Shown: positions 34,520 through 48,000 of the stretch, in pieces
How positions within the stretch are numbered: the stretch's first letter is position 1
How the letters are laid out: every line of letters starts with the position of its first letter
Assembly (NCBI RefSeq): GCF_031755915.1
Contig: NC_083383.1
Coordinates: 18,403,001 to 18,467,000, forward strand
DNA: 64,000 nt
Direction of reading: 5' to 3'
DNA from: Ziziphus jujuba
Lineage: Eukaryota > Streptophyta > Magnoliopsida > Rosales > Rhamnaceae
The notes under the pieces: generated by a model
Seen by the model: the letters and a program-made list of their open reading frames with translations, nothing else
Databases searched by the model: none
What the model was told of the DNA's origin: nothing
Position numbers and translations under genes: made by a program

Positions 34520-35680
34520 CCATAATCTCCTATTCAGGCATTGGCTAGCGATGTGTCCTTGTCCCTGGCACTTAAAACACACAATTTCATGAGTTTAGAA
34601 AGTTTAGGATTAGATTTACCTTCACTTTTGTGTGCTTGGACAGATTCGATTCTAGTCTCTCTTCTTGGCCGATTATAACTTTCTTCTCCAACTTTCGGCT
34701 TTGGGTTGTTTTCAAAGGTAGGATTGTTTCTCCAACCACTTGGATTTGATCTTCCACTGCTTGAAACTCCTCTAAACCATGAGCTTGTACCCCTTTTCTT
34801 GAATTGATGCTCAAGTTTAATAGCCACATGCAACATCTTCTTCAATTCCACATATTGTTACAATTCTAGTTGATTGACTATCTCACGATTCAAACCACCT
34901 AAAAATCTTGCCATGGTTGCTTCTCTATTTTCATTCATACTTAACCTCATCATAAGCATCTCCATCTCCTTGTAATAATCCTCCATAGACCTATTTCCTT
35001 GAGATAACGATTGAAGCATTTGATGCAGCAACTTATGATAGTGTGATGGTACGAACTGCTTCCTCATGGCTCTTTTCATTTGTTGCCATATAGTGATCAA
35101 GTCATCACCAACTCTCCTTTAGGTATTTTGCTCATTGGTCCCACCATTGGAGTGCATAATGGTCACATTCTATTGCTGCCAAATTAACTTTCTTGGCCTC
35201 CGAATAGTTGTGACAATAAAAAAATCATCTCCATACGCTTCTCCCATTCCAAGTAAGCCTCTATGTCACTTTTCCCCATGAAAGGTGGTATGTTACCTTG
35301 ATATTGCCAAGATCATCCTCCTCTCTCCTATGCCTCCCGTGGCCTAGCCTCTCTACTATAGCAAGTGTTTCATCCATTCCTTCCTCGAAATCATTTCCTA
35401 AATTTTCCTTTTCAAACTCCTCTCTAGGTCGTCCACGGCCTCCTCGACCTCCATGGAACTCTTGCCTTAAATATGGTCCTCCATGAGATGTTTCTATTCT
35501 TTCCATCCTTTGATTTATGTGGTCAAATTGAGCATTCATCTGCTGGAATTGTTCCAAGACAGCCCTCATGTCTGTTTGCTCACCATTCCCCGTAGCGCAG
35601 GAATCACCATGGAATCCTACGGATTCTTTGTCATTGATTCTTAGTGGTGGATCTCCTCTCCTTATCCTTGAATCTGCCAT
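34520..35680 (-). pseudogene. gag of the deleted gypsy element, frameshifted
   Basis: It starts MADSRIRRGDPPLRIN at 35680. The open frame runs to 35261 with a Gly/Arg-rich stretch, then a frame change enters the retrotransposon gag domain (EAYLEWEKRMEMIF near 35230). Coding continues in 34858-35100 (YYKEMEMLMMRL, ARFLGGLNREI) and 34534-34851. A CCHC zinc knuckle (CFKCQGQGHIASQC) lies at about 34540-34590 in a different frame from the longest one. Several stops and shifts make it inactive. Confidence 0.82.
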
Positions 35681-35699
35681 ATTAGTATAAATAATACAA

Positions 35700-36754
35700 A
35701 ATAAAATAAATTCTTACCAAAAATCACTCCTTCATGTATTTCACTCAATTAAGGTCTCGACACTCATGTTTCACACTAGTTTTGGCTTTTACTCTCTTTT
35801 AAGCTCACGCACTCTTGTTTTTTTCCACCCAATGAATTATCTCAAAGTTCTAATTAAAACACCCAAAAAACAACAATTAGATCATAAATATGTTTTAATT
35901 TAACTTATCAACAAAACAGTAGCACCAGCAAGCAATACCGAATGAATTGGTGAAATCTAGTTTTCGGCTTTTTTAGGCAAAATAAGACAAATTAACAAGA
36001 AAAATTTGGAATCAATAAAAACTGGACTAGAAGGTAAGCAGTTAAAGATTCAAGAATAAAAATTTAGAAAAGAAATTCAAACAAGAACAAGATTAAAGAG
36101 TAATGTTGGTTGTTGTTCTTGTAATCCTAGTTTGTATCAAATCCTTTAACTAATTTTAATCCAAATAATTTAAGCACCCAAACTTCAAATATCCAAAAAC
36201 AAAAATAATTCTCCAGAAACTCCAAATATTGAATAAATAATCAACAAAACATTAGCTCCAAGAAATTTCTAGCAACAAATTTCAACACCAAATTCAAAAA
36301 ACCGAAATTTTTTTTTTTTTTGAATTCGGCTTTTCTTTTTTTTTCTTTTCTTACTCACAGAACATAAAACAATTGCAGTATCAAGAATCAACACCTTAAT
36401 TGCAATTCCAACACTAAATAATCACCAAACCTATGACCTCCAACAAAATACAAAAGTGCAGTTTTTTTTTTTTTTTTTGAATATATGAATTCAAATATTT
36501 AAGACCAAAACACTAAATAAAAATCAACAAAAACCAAAATTATCAAGAACAATGATGATAAACAACCAACAAACTAGAAAGCAAAAAATACGGTAAAACT
36601 AGGAAATCATAATTTAACTAGGAATGAATTTTTTGTTTTTTTTTTTAAAGATGCAGAACGTGTATGATGATAGAAGCAACCTTAAACTAATGCTAAAATT
36701 GCAGATTAACACAAAAACAAATAAATAAAATAAAGATAGATTAAATCTGAACAA
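35700..36754 (-). other. 5' leader of the deleted gypsy element
   Basis: AT-rich untranslated leader between primer-binding site and gag, with T-rich runs at about 36309-36322, 36463-36478 and 36628-36646. It aligns with the leaders at 60690-61831 (minus) and 62975-64000 (plus). Confidence 0.7.
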
Positions 36755-36772
36755 AATTTGGCTCTAATGCCA
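36755..36772 (-). other. Primer-binding site, initiator tRNA-Met type
   Basis: The minus strand reads TGGCATTAGAGCCAAATT, versus TGGTATCAGAGCC in the intact family. It is five bases from the 5' LTR. The AATAA spacer is longer than the two-base spacers at 61850-61851 and 62955-62956. Confidence 0.8.
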
Positions 36773-36777
36773 AATAA

Positions 36778-37892
36778 TGTGAACCTAGGACGACCTGCAC
36801 CTAAACCCATATTATATTAGCCTGGATTTAATTATGTTCAAATTCTATTGGTCACCTTGACCCCTAACCAACCTGTAATTAGAAACCTTGGTATATAATG
36901 AGGATGCCACAATAGGTGATGGAAATCCTATTGATAAGTCAAAACTAAAACACTCATTCACTAATGGTGTTTTAGGTGTTCAAAGAGAACAAAAAGAATT
37001 CAATCTCACAAATAAATTTCCGTATAAAATTCAAGCTTGATTTCTCATTGAAAATAAGCTTTTAAATAGGCTAATATATAAAGCAAAAGCCCTAAAATAT
37101 TAATTCAAAATTGGACATAAAATGTTGAGAAAAAGAAAGTAGAGAAAAGGAAAGTGCCTAATTTTTCTTAGTTTCCTAAACTAATTTGGATTAATTAATT
37201 TCTTTATTTTGAATTAGGAATTAATTAATTTACAATTGAAATAATAAAATAATAACTTTTCTAAACTTATTTTTCCAGCAAATAAATAAATAAAAATCAA
37301 AATAAAAACTAATTTCCTAAAACAAAAAGTTAAAATCAAATTAGGAAATTAGTTAACTAGTTTGACTACTAAGGTATCTTTGACCAATCTCTAGCTTGTT
37401 TGGACAACAAATCAGCTTCCAGATAACATGTAGAATGCCAAATATAATTGATAATTATTCCCACATGTTGCCCCTTGATTGCAGTAAGTCAAAGTCAGCA
37501 GCAAAACAATATATTTTCAGCCAAATTAAGAGGCTGTCTGTACAAGTCATTTTTAGATGCTTTTGATTCTGCCTTGGCCGGATTCCATGTCCTCTTAATG
37601 ATATTCATTGAGTTCATGAAGTGTTAGAACCATTTCTTGCTGTCTGGCGTCCAAATTTGCACAAAAATAGCTACCCAGGTCCGTATCGATTTCTACCATT
37701 TTGAGGCTTAAAATGGGTCTTGTATATTCAGGTATTGTCATGCCCTCTTGAGATTGAATCACTCCATTAATAAAGCCAGCCAAGTTTTCCTTAAATCTCT
37801 TAACTTGTGCCCTAGTGATTGGCCTCATCTTCATTTGTATAGGATCTGTACCCCAGCGGGTAGTCGGTTGAACAAGTACGGGCGGAATCACA
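36778..37892 (-). repeat. 5' LTR of the deleted gypsy element
   Basis: The minus strand starts TGTGATTCCGCCCG and ends CCTAGGTTCACA. The frame at 37595-37891 is the copy of the pol end carried at the start of the LTR (PTTRWGTDPIQMK, GPITRAQVKRF) and is not a separate gene. The last bases differ from the 3' LTR by loss of a TGATAC-like segment. Confidence 0.85.
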
Positions 37893-38690
37893 TAAGTTGT
37901 ATTGTGTTTGTTGAATTATTTATTAAAGATTAAGTCTTCCTTTATGGATTTTCTTTAATTTTATTACTATGAACATGTGTAGCTAATTTATATATAAGAT
38001 TTTGATGGAACACTTACTTTGATAGCATTTGATTAATGGGTTAATTTTTATTTTGTTTTTATCCAACTTCTTATGTGAGTCTTCTATTTTATTGTTTGAT
38101 ATACTCATGCATTTAGGAATTGCTTGGATGTTGGGTAGATTTGCTATTTTATACTTGCCAAATTTTAAGTTGGTAAATTAGTCACTAGATTGACACAACC
38201 TATGTCCTAATTGATATTGGAAAGTTTGATTGGGAATTGGATAGCCATAAAAGAGAGGGCTTAAGGAATAAGAACTTAGAAATTTTAGAAAGGAATTTAT
38301 AACCTTCATTAGGGACTTAGATTCTAATTTCACTTTGTAAAAAATGAATTATATTAAAATGGAAACTCTCTAGTCTAGAAATTGGATAAAATTTGATCTT
38401 TTGTCACCCTAATTAATCAAATATAAAAAAAGTAGAGGGTAAATCAAAATCTTAGATTCCTAAATTCATTGTAATTCTATTTTAAGTTTTTGAATTGTGT
38501 GCTGCTGACCTAAAGTTCTTTTGTCCTGTCATTTATTTTGGTTTAGTTTACAATTCTATTGTTTAATTTTTTATCTTGTTTTTATTTTCAATTGCCTCAT
38601 TTTAATTGTGTGCCTAGATTATCCTTGTGGGAATGATACTCTCTCATCACTTTGTTACTTGATACAACTTGTATATTTTTGAAAATTATA
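37893..38690 (+). repeat. Right half of the interrupted LTR-like sequence
   Basis: It resumes after the gypsy element with the duplicated TAAGTTGT. It contains ATTACTATGAACATGTGTAG near 37962 and TCCTTGTGGGAATGATACTC near 38624, phrases typical of the R-U5 side of Athila/Tat LTRs. The second also occurs in variant form at about 7810. No coding sequence. Confidence 0.45.
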
Positions 38691-38929
38691 TCAGTACACC
38701 TTGTTAAATCAAATAGTCATGCCAAGCTAGCTTCCATATGGCTTTATATTCATGCTAGTAGCTTAACTCTCAAAAAAATACCTCCAAATTAGCACAAAAT
38801 TCCAATATTTAGCAAATAATCTCCAAAAACCACAATTGAAGCTTTTCCTACCCAAAAAAAAAAGAAAAAAAAAGAAAACATACAAAGCCTAACTAAAAGA
38901 TTGAAAAATAAAATAAATAATTAAGCTTA

Positions 38930-39685
38930 CACAGTTAGATTAATTAGTAAGTGAAATATTCACTAATCACCTAAATGGCTCCTTCAAGCTTTCAATCCCT
39001 TGGGTCTTTAAGAATTCCTCCTAATCCATGAGCTTCTCTCTATAAATATGCCTTTCTCTCTCTTAATTATGGTGTCTCTCAAGAATCAATCCAAGAATTC
39101 CTTAAGCTTTGCCTCTTTTTGAAGAATATATAGTCACCATCCAAAAAGATTGTTTAACTTTACCCTGTAGACAATAATCTCCACCCTTGATTCTCCATTA
39201 GATGACTCGTGAAAATGGAACATGCTAGGCACATGCTTCATTAAAGACCCTTTTTCTTCCAAAACTTAGCAACATTGGAAAGACCACTTCAAAATTGCAT
39301 GTACACCTTGCATTTAGTAGTATGCGAGCCACACCTCCTTCTAGCCCTCCATGATTTGCGTGTGGACCTTTACAAAAAGGGTGTACAAGCCAATGCTACT
39401 GTATTTTGAGTGTAAGTGCCGTGTACATTCTCATTTAGAGAGTATGCATGTGCAATCTTTAATCTCTAGGAGTTTTACTTCAACTCCATTGTTTGACCTT
39501 CAAAAAATGGCTCCAAAAATGCTGCAAAGTTCCAATTTTATCTCAAAATTCTCAAATTTTCATTTTTAAAACTTTATCTACGCAAGATAACATAACCATA
39601 TCAATAATAACTAAAAGCTTGAGAAAATAAATAGACAATTAAGTTAAAGTATGCAAGAAAAGTGACTAAAATACTTACGAATTAT
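38930..39685 (-). repeat. Athila-type LTR fragment, minus orientation
   Basis: It aligns in order with 2720-3493. Matches include GAGCTTCTCTCTATAAATATG, CTCTTAATTATGGTGTCTC, the CACATGCTTCATTAAAGACC-like box, and the U3 end near 39610-39680 (AAAGCTTGAGAAAATAAATA). The U5 side is missing. A shorter, poorer copy of the U3 end may lie at 38700-38930. Confidence 0.55.
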
Positions 39686-40769
39686 CCAACACTACAACAA
39701 CCACCATTTCAGAATGTCTATCCAGCTTTACTCCATATATATATTTTTTTTAATTTGTTAGTTTTTCATTTTCATTGATCCTCTATTATTCCAATTATTT
39801 TATTTAAAGTCAAAACCCTTTTATTTAGTCTAATTATTTAGTTTTTTGTTCCTAGTTACAATGGTCCTAACTCTTTAGTTTTATTTTACTTTATTTTTAG
39901 CACACTCTTTACAAAGATTATAGCATTCTTACTAAAAAAAATTTCCAATCAACAAAAGGCAATATTTTTATAAAATTGAGAACACAAAGAAAGAGCAATT
40001 GTGAATTTCCTTAAATTAATGTTAAGAAATTGGCACTGTTACAACCTGAACTTTATAGGGTTCGCAAACAATTTTTTACGCATTTTGCATCCTCAGCCCA
40101 CTAGTATCTACTACTGTTGATCCATTTGTCAAACTAGAAAATGGAATTGGTCACGTGCAATGTACACGAGATTAAAACATGCGTACTAGGTGTCTTTTTA
40201 CATTCTTCTCTTAGAAATTTAGGATATTAATTATATAAAAAAAAGAAAAAAAAAGGATTTTGTGAAATTAGGGATTTGGGGTTCGATATAGATCTTGATC
40301 TATCCTGCAAAATTTACAATTGAGAATTACAATCCAAAATGCAAGCAATTAGCGATTTAATTACAATTAACAAACTATCCCTTTGTGTTATATATATAAT
40401 CCGAACTTGTACAAATAAAAAATGAAAAATTCAAAACAGAACAAGAAGAGGAAGAACAAAAGGCATACATGAAAGGAAAGGTTCACACCCTCTAAAAAAA
40501 AAAAAAAAAAAATTCCTTCGCTTTCTTTCAAGAAGATTAATTTGCTTTGAGGATTCAATGTATCATCTTGTTGGTATATCATCTTCTTGACATCTTCTTA
40601 GGAAAATCCATTGATTTCCATCTGGAAGATTTTTTAAATTTTTAAAATTTATTACAAAACATTAATTGCAAAGTCTCTGCCGCCATATGATCTTTTATTT
40701 GAGTTTTCAAGGGGTTCTATATCTACGTTAGAGCTAAGAAATAAGTTTGAAAGGGTAGAAAGATAAGCT
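39686..40769. other. AT-rich spacer, no gene recognised
   Basis: No domain or repeat end is recognised. The minus-strand frame at 40388-40582 is a poly-Phe/Leu artefact of A-runs. Confidence 0.5.
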
Positions 40770-41226
<457 letters not shown>

Positions 41227-41355
41227 ACAAAACATAAAATATAATGATAATAGTTGCCCCTGCTCTAGCCTCACATGAACAGCAAGTTATGGGTTCTGTT
41301 TAGTCTTTTGACAAAAGAACTAATGGTCCCTAATTATTATTTTGCTGACCTTCTT

Positions 41356-41387
<32 letters not shown>

Positions 41388-44300
41388 TTTTTTTGTCTTG
41401 CTGAAAATATGCCTCTAAATAGTAGATGCATTAGACCAAAAGCCTTGTGCCACATGTTGTTGGTTTCTTTGTAAACTACAACAATGAGAATAATAATGAT
41501 CGAAAAAAGAGAAAAAGGAAAAAAAAGGCAAGAATAATAATAATTATAGTAACAACCATTTTTGAAAGTCTGTATCTAACACACCTTTAGCTTTAGGACA
41601 TCTAATTTCCATATAATAAATATGTCTCCATCAAATGATTATATTCTTTTATTTTTTATGGAACTTTGCTGATGATAATTTTAATATTGATAATGTGTAG
41701 CAATTTAACACCCTTAAAATGAGTTTTTTTTTTTTTTTTAAAAAAAAGTAGTTAAAAATTCGGATACGTTGTCTGATAATTACAACTCAAATCATGATTA
41801 GGCACTGTCCAAAAAAAGAAGCCACGATTAGGCATGGACCATCTCATTTTAGAATTCTAATAGATAATAATATAAAAGAAGGTGGAAAGTATTTTTTGTT
41901 AAGAAGTCCAACGATCCAGGGCACTCCTGTTCTTTATCGATCCGTTTCTTCATGAAATTTTCTATCAGATGTTTGATGGCCCATCACCTTTCAATTCGAA
42001 GCTTTCCGTATTTGCTTGCCACTAAATGTTTCTGTAATAATGACATCACCCACTCGTCACTAGATAAAAGATTCTGCTTCACATAATATGGAATTTGTAA
42101 TCACACTATCTGTCCCACTTTCATATAAAAGTTTGGCCATTAATTATTTACCTAAAAGTTAACACGTACTTCGAAAATTCAAACAAAGTTTAACACGCAG
42201 TTCCATAATTCCATTATTATAATACAAAATTATTTCTTCTTTGCTCAACGGTTATCAGTTTTTAATAGTGCGTGTAGGGTAGGAAATAAATTCATGGCCT
42301 TGATACATATCCATGTGGCATATATAAAACTGTAGAACCTCATCCATGTGGTAAAAAAGTAAGGCATTGGTTGGCTTATTTTCTCAAATTTTATATAAAA
42401 CTTCATGTCAATATCTTTAATTTTTATTTTTGTTTTATTAAATTTAGTTATATTCATTATTAGTTGGAACATGATATTGTAATTATTAGAAACTTAACTT
42501 TTTTTCTTATTTAGACTTTTTTTTTTTGGGTATGAATTATTCACGCATGGATGCTAATAAAAAATGGTTACCCAGACTGAACAAGAAGTTTTGTCGAATC
42601 CACTGTAGATACGTTTTGAGAAGGTAAACGATCCGTGCATACTGTATATGGCTGAAATTGGAGAATTGACAATCTTATATGTTTGCTACGCTATCGTATT
42701 TTCAAGATAGATTAAAAGATAGTTTCCAAAAAAGCAAATATGTATATATATATATAATAAGTAATTATGCTATCAAGGTTTTGTCTTTTAGCAGTTAGGT
42801 TACTTTAACTGCTTAAATTTAAAAAATGTATTAAGCTTAAATTTAAAAAATGCATTATAGTTTTACCCATATAAGTTTCAATTTGTTCAAAATTTATTAA
42901 ATTTTTGTATTTCACTAAATTAATATTAAATTACTAATTTTTAATCCTTAAAGCTAATAAAGCACTAATAAAGAAGACACTTATACTAAAACCATCAAAT
43001 GAAAAAATCATTTAAAGGCTAATAAAAAAATAATGGTTAAAGGACTTGACTATGTACAACATTTTTTATTTCGTTATACTAACTATGTAGATGTAAATGG
43101 TTGGGTTTAATATAGTAAAAGATGTTATGGAGAGAGAATATAAAAAACAACTATTTATAACTCTCAGACTATCAAATTATATAGATCTAACAATTTTAAA
43201 TGTTATCTTTCATAATTTCTCTTCACTATATTAAAATTGTATAAATAACATTAGCAATAAAAATAATATCTAGGATTAGATTTAGCATGAGGCACATTAA
43301 ATCCTCACTCTTCCTAAATAATATTACTAATTAAGTTGAAAAATTGATAAGTAAACCTCTTTGCCCCCATATTGAAGGTTTACTTTCTTTGTAAACTAGG
43401 TTAATGGTGTTAATATTTTACAATATTTAAATTACCTGATTGCTGAGTCATACAGGGAAGGTCAAATGCACCAATTCCTCTCTTTTTGCAAATCTCATTA
43501 TAACCAATTAACCATAAATGATATGTAACAAATGCGAAACAAAATTAATAATGTTCAATCTAACATGACAAAATATTCGTTCTTGCAATTTCTTACCCCT
43601 TTTTTTGATGGGTTGAGGCCATAACAAATTTTTGCATGTCTTTGATTAGAATTATTCACATTTATTTCGGATATAATCCAAATTTTATTATTATAAGTCT
43701 AAGTTTAAAAAATAAAAATAAAAATTATTACATTTTTATTTAACTTTATTCTATAACTTAATTTTTTTTAATCAAGAAACGATTTTTGATATTTCTATTA
43801 AGCATTTGCTTTTATGTTATACGATTTGCTTCTGTTACAAATTCAAGTTATATAATTACTAGATAATAGTTTTTTGTAACTATTAGTTTTTATGTTATTT
43901 ACTTAAAGAATGATTAAAATTGAAAAATGATAATGTAACTAATTTTTAGAATTTTTCATTGTTTTATGTGATTGCAAATTGGGAAAGACGGAAATGGAAA
44001 AAGAAACTGATAGTAAAAGAGACAATTTTTAGAGTTTTTATAAATTTAATATTAATTGACAATTTACCCCCACTGTCCCAAAGTCCTAATAAAAGCGTTT
44101 TTGACATTATGATACTACTTTACAACGTATTTTTACGGTACAAGGATATATATCAATTATCAATACATTTATATTTCCAGCGTATTTTTACAGTACAAGG
44201 ATATATATCAATCATCAATACATTTATATAATATATATATATATATACAGTAAGGGCCACTAACCACATCCCACAATCATAGTTTTTTTTTTTTTTTTTT

Positions 44301-45021
44301 TTGGATGAATCCCTTAGTCATTGTTTACAAGTAGAATTATTGCATGGTGTGCCAATATTCCCTAAAAATTAAACGTGGAATCGCATTCCACCACAGATAA
44401 CCCATCCCAATCCGCAAACATCGAATCTGTTGCCAACCGGATTCTCCACTCTACAATTTAAACAACGCAAAGTCAGCATCCCCAACGACGAATTCTCTCT
44501 TTGCTTTGTTCTCAATTTTATTAATTTTGACTTGTTATTTCTAAGACGCTACCTACTTTACCAGTACGCATGCTTCTTTGATGACTTTTGACAGTGTATT
44601 ATCCAACCAATCATCATTCCCTCACAAAAACATGAACAAAAAGCAACATATTTAATTACCATTAATATAATTTATTTAAGTTTCTTTTGCTTATAATATT
44701 CATGGACTCTAATCACTGGGTTTCACAGTTCTAAGAGCCATTTCCTTCCACATGATTAAAAGAGTACATACTTTTTTTCTTTCTTGTGAGGTTGGTGGAT
44801 AAGTTATTTGAACATCTGTCTATTTGCCTTACAACTAAAATTGCACTTTCTAATATAGCAGTCTCACTGTATGAACTTATAATTGGGAAAGACACCCTTC
44901 ATGAGGTCCAGGATTTCTGTTGGGAGCTTTCTGAGTTTGTTTGGTCAAGTAGAAAATAGTGGTGGAATATTGTATATGGAACTATAAGCTAGCAGTGTGG
45001 TTTCAGTAAGAAAACAAAACC
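41227..45021. other. 3.8-kb upstream region of the PDR gene
   Basis: AT-rich and gene-free; it contains the promoter of the PDR gene. A 55-bp tandem duplication lies at 44126-44235. W-box cores (WRKY sites) can be read at 44527-44532 (TTGACT) and on the minus strand at 44943-44948 (GGTCAA), but such short motifs occur by chance. No TATA box could be chosen with confidence. Poly-T runs lie at 41727-41739 and 44284-44302. Confidence 0.5.
44126..44235. repeat. 55-bp tandem duplication upstream of the PDR gene
   Basis: CGTATTTTTACGGTACAAGG at 44126 recurs as CGTATTTTTACAGTACAAGG at 44181, and the copies stay alike through ATCAATACATTTATAT. An (AT)n run follows. It ends about 790 bp before the start codon. 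Confidence 0.9.
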
Positions 45022-48000
45022 ATGGAGGTTTTCTCCAGGTCTACTGGAGTGGAAGACGATGAAGAAGCTCTGAAATGGGCCGCTTTAGAAAGATTACCTA
45101 CAGGTTTACGTATTAGGAGAGGTTTACTCACTGAGGCTGAGGGTCAAGCTAGAGAGGTTGATATCAGGAATCTTGGATTGCTGGAGAGGAGGTCTCTGAT
45201 AGAGAGGCTGGTTAAAAATGCAGAGAGAGATAACGAGAACTTCTTGTTAAAGCTCAAGGAGCGCATTGATAGGTGATTTTCATGAATAAAAATTTGCCAT
45301 CCTTTTTTTTTTTTTTGGGTATATCATACAATTTTCATTCAGTTTTTTTTTTTTTTAATTCCTATTGTTGTTTTCTTTTGCTTGTTCAAATATCAGGGAG
45401 TTTATCAAAAAATAATAATAATAATAATAACAATAACACCACATTAATATGTGGGTCTTGCAGTTTTTGTTTGTGTATCTTTTTACCAAATTCTCAAAAT
45501 TTTCTCAATATAAATAAGCTTCTGTTAGAATTTTGGCTAACAAAGTTGGGATTTTTTTTATTTTTTTTATATTCCAATATTCTGTTGAGAAGCAATTTTT
45601 CTAGTTTCATGTGTTTTTAATTTGTGGTGCTGTGCCTCTGTTTTGCCAAATTTAAAACTCAAAGAGTTGGACTTGATATTCCAACAATTGAAGTTCGTTT
45701 TGAGCATCTAGATGTGGAGGCAGAAGTCTATGTTGGAAGCAGAGCATTACCAACAATATTGAATTTCTCTTTCAATATTGTAGAGGTAATTAAGTTCTCT
45801 TCTAGTTCATATTGCTTTTACCTATTTTTTATGGATATATTTAACGTCAAATTTCTCTCTAGGAAATCTTGAATTATCTTCACATTCTTCAAAGTAGAAA
45901 GACAACATTACGTATTCTTCAAGACATTAGTGGTATCATTAAACCTCAAAGGTGAGTAGTTAAAATGTATACGTTGTGTCTACCAAGTAGTCCCAACATA
46001 ATTCATATGTTAATGCAATTCTTGCAGACTGACATTGCTTTTAGGTCCCCCAAGCTCCGGAAAGACCACCTTACTACTGGCCTTGGCTGGAAAACTTAGC
46101 AAAGATTTAAAAGTAAGGAGTAAACTTATCTAATATCAATTTTATCTTCAAAATCATATCGATATTATCTTCTGATACAAAAATAAATGGCTTTTGACGA
46201 AATTTAAAGTTTTCGGGGAGGGTTAAATACAATGGACATGGGATGGAAGAGTTTGTACCACAAAGGACATCAGCTTACATAAGTCAGCATGATCTCCACA
46301 TTGGAGAAATGACGGTTAGAGAAACACTTGCTTTCTCAGCAAGATGTCAAGGAGTTGGACCACATTATGGTCAGTTACAACAATCATGAATTTGACTGAT
46401 ATATTATTTAGTCATAAAAAAGGTCTATCTTTTATTTTATTCAAATTTGAAAAATTTGTAGAGATTTTGGCTGAATTATTAAGAAGGGAGAAGGCTGCGA
46501 ATATTAAACCAGATCCGGACATTGATGTCTACATGAAGGTGAAATATTCGATAACCCTTTTTATGTGTTAATTGTTTGCTTTTCTGTTTCTTAGCTGCAA
46601 TAATGCATATAAAAAGTTGGATATTCTGGAAATCCTCAATGCTGTAAAATCCGCAGGCAGCAGCACTAGAAGGGCAAGAGGCCAATGTAGCTGTTGACTA
46701 CATTCTCAAGGTACCATTCGTATGAACAGAATGCAGACTACAACATGAATATAGGTGCAATCTTTCTTTCTGTTTTTAAAATGTTGTAGATTTTGGGACT
46801 TGAAGTCTGTGCTGATACTATGGTTGGTGATGAATTGGTGAGAGGTATCTCCGGCGGAGAAAAGAAACGAGTCACAACAGGTAAAACATAACATAGAACA
46901 AAATTGTATGTCCTGCTATACAGAACCTTGACTTGCATTATGAATTCCCATTGATCATGTACTTATAGTTTATCATTCTGAGAGTTGTGCTGATTTATGA
47001 TGCAGCGGAGATGTTGGTTGGACCTTCTAGAGCTCTGTTCATGGACGAGATATCAACTGGTTTGGACAGTTCAACAACTTTCCAAATTGTAAACTCAATA
47101 AGGCAATCCATCCATATTCTCAAGGGAAGTGCAGTCATATCTCTACTACAACCAGCACCTGAAACTTACGACCTATTTGATGATATAATACTCCTCTCAG
47201 ATGGGAAAATTGTGTATCAGGGTCCACGTGAAAATGTGCTTGAATTTTTCGAATTCATGGGTTTCAAATGTCCTAAGAGGAAAGGAGTTGCTGACTTCCT
47301 ACAAGAGGTAAATCTTATCTAGAATCAATTCATTTTTCTGTCATGTTTCTTACTTCTTAACAGTTAAAGTTTTATTTATTCTTGTTTCTGTTGATGTTAC
47401 ACTAGGTAACATCAAGGAAAGATCAAGAACAGTACTGGGCACGTAGAAATGAGCCATATAGCTTTGTCACCGTCAATGAATTTGCCGAAGCATTCCAATC
47501 ATTTCACATTGGTCAAAAGCTCGGAGATGATCTTGCTACTCCGTTCAACAAGTCCAAAAGCCACCCTGCTGCTTTAACAACAAAGAAATATGTTGAAAAC
47601 AAGGAGTTGTTCAGAGCTTGCTTTTCTAGAGAATTCTTGCTAATGAAGAGGAACTCATTTGCCTATATTTTCAAATTGACCCTAGTGAGTAAATAATCAT
47701 ATGAATTTTGCTTTTAGACTAGAGAATTTCAGCTTTTTATCTTGTTAGTATAGTTAAGGTATTGATTAGAAAGCACCAAGAATGATTACAAATTAGTACT
47801 CGATGTTAGATGTGTTGGCTTGATGTGCATTATTTTGCCTCCTTCTTACGAACTAGAGGGTCTAATTTATTGTTCTTCTAATTCCTGATTCTTTCATTTT
47901 TCAGCTTATTATCTTAGCTTCTACAACAATGACGATATTTCTACGTACAGAGATGCATCGGGATACAGTTATAGATGGTGGAGTTTATATGGGTGCTTTA

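Larger units (their letters stand above)
32110..37892 (-). mobile_element. Internally deleted Ty3/gypsy element with both LTRs
   Basis: LTRs lie at 32110-33188 (3') and 36778-37892 (5'), in the same orientation and roughly 90% alike by eye. One indel of about 40 bp is seen (extra bases near 36900). TAAGTTGT flanks the element on both sides (32102-32109 and 37893-37900); Ty3 elements normally make 5-bp duplications, so TAAGT may be the true one. The minus strand holds the primer-binding site (36755-36772, tRNA-Met type), gag (about 34520-35680), protease, and fragments of integrase and reverse transcriptase. A polypurine tract lies at 33189-33202. The reverse transcriptase core, RNase H and most of integrase are missing, so any movement in this form needed help from relatives. 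Confidence 0.88.

Noticed and set aside
35298..35486. Plus-strand frame of 62 codons, Ser/Pro-rich
   Set aside because: It is the shadow of the Gly/Arg-rich part of gag on the minus strand.
46479..46938. Minus-strand frames within the PDR gene (also 48592-48897, 49994-50330, 52249-52449)
   Set aside because: They are antisense shadows of well-supported PDR exons.
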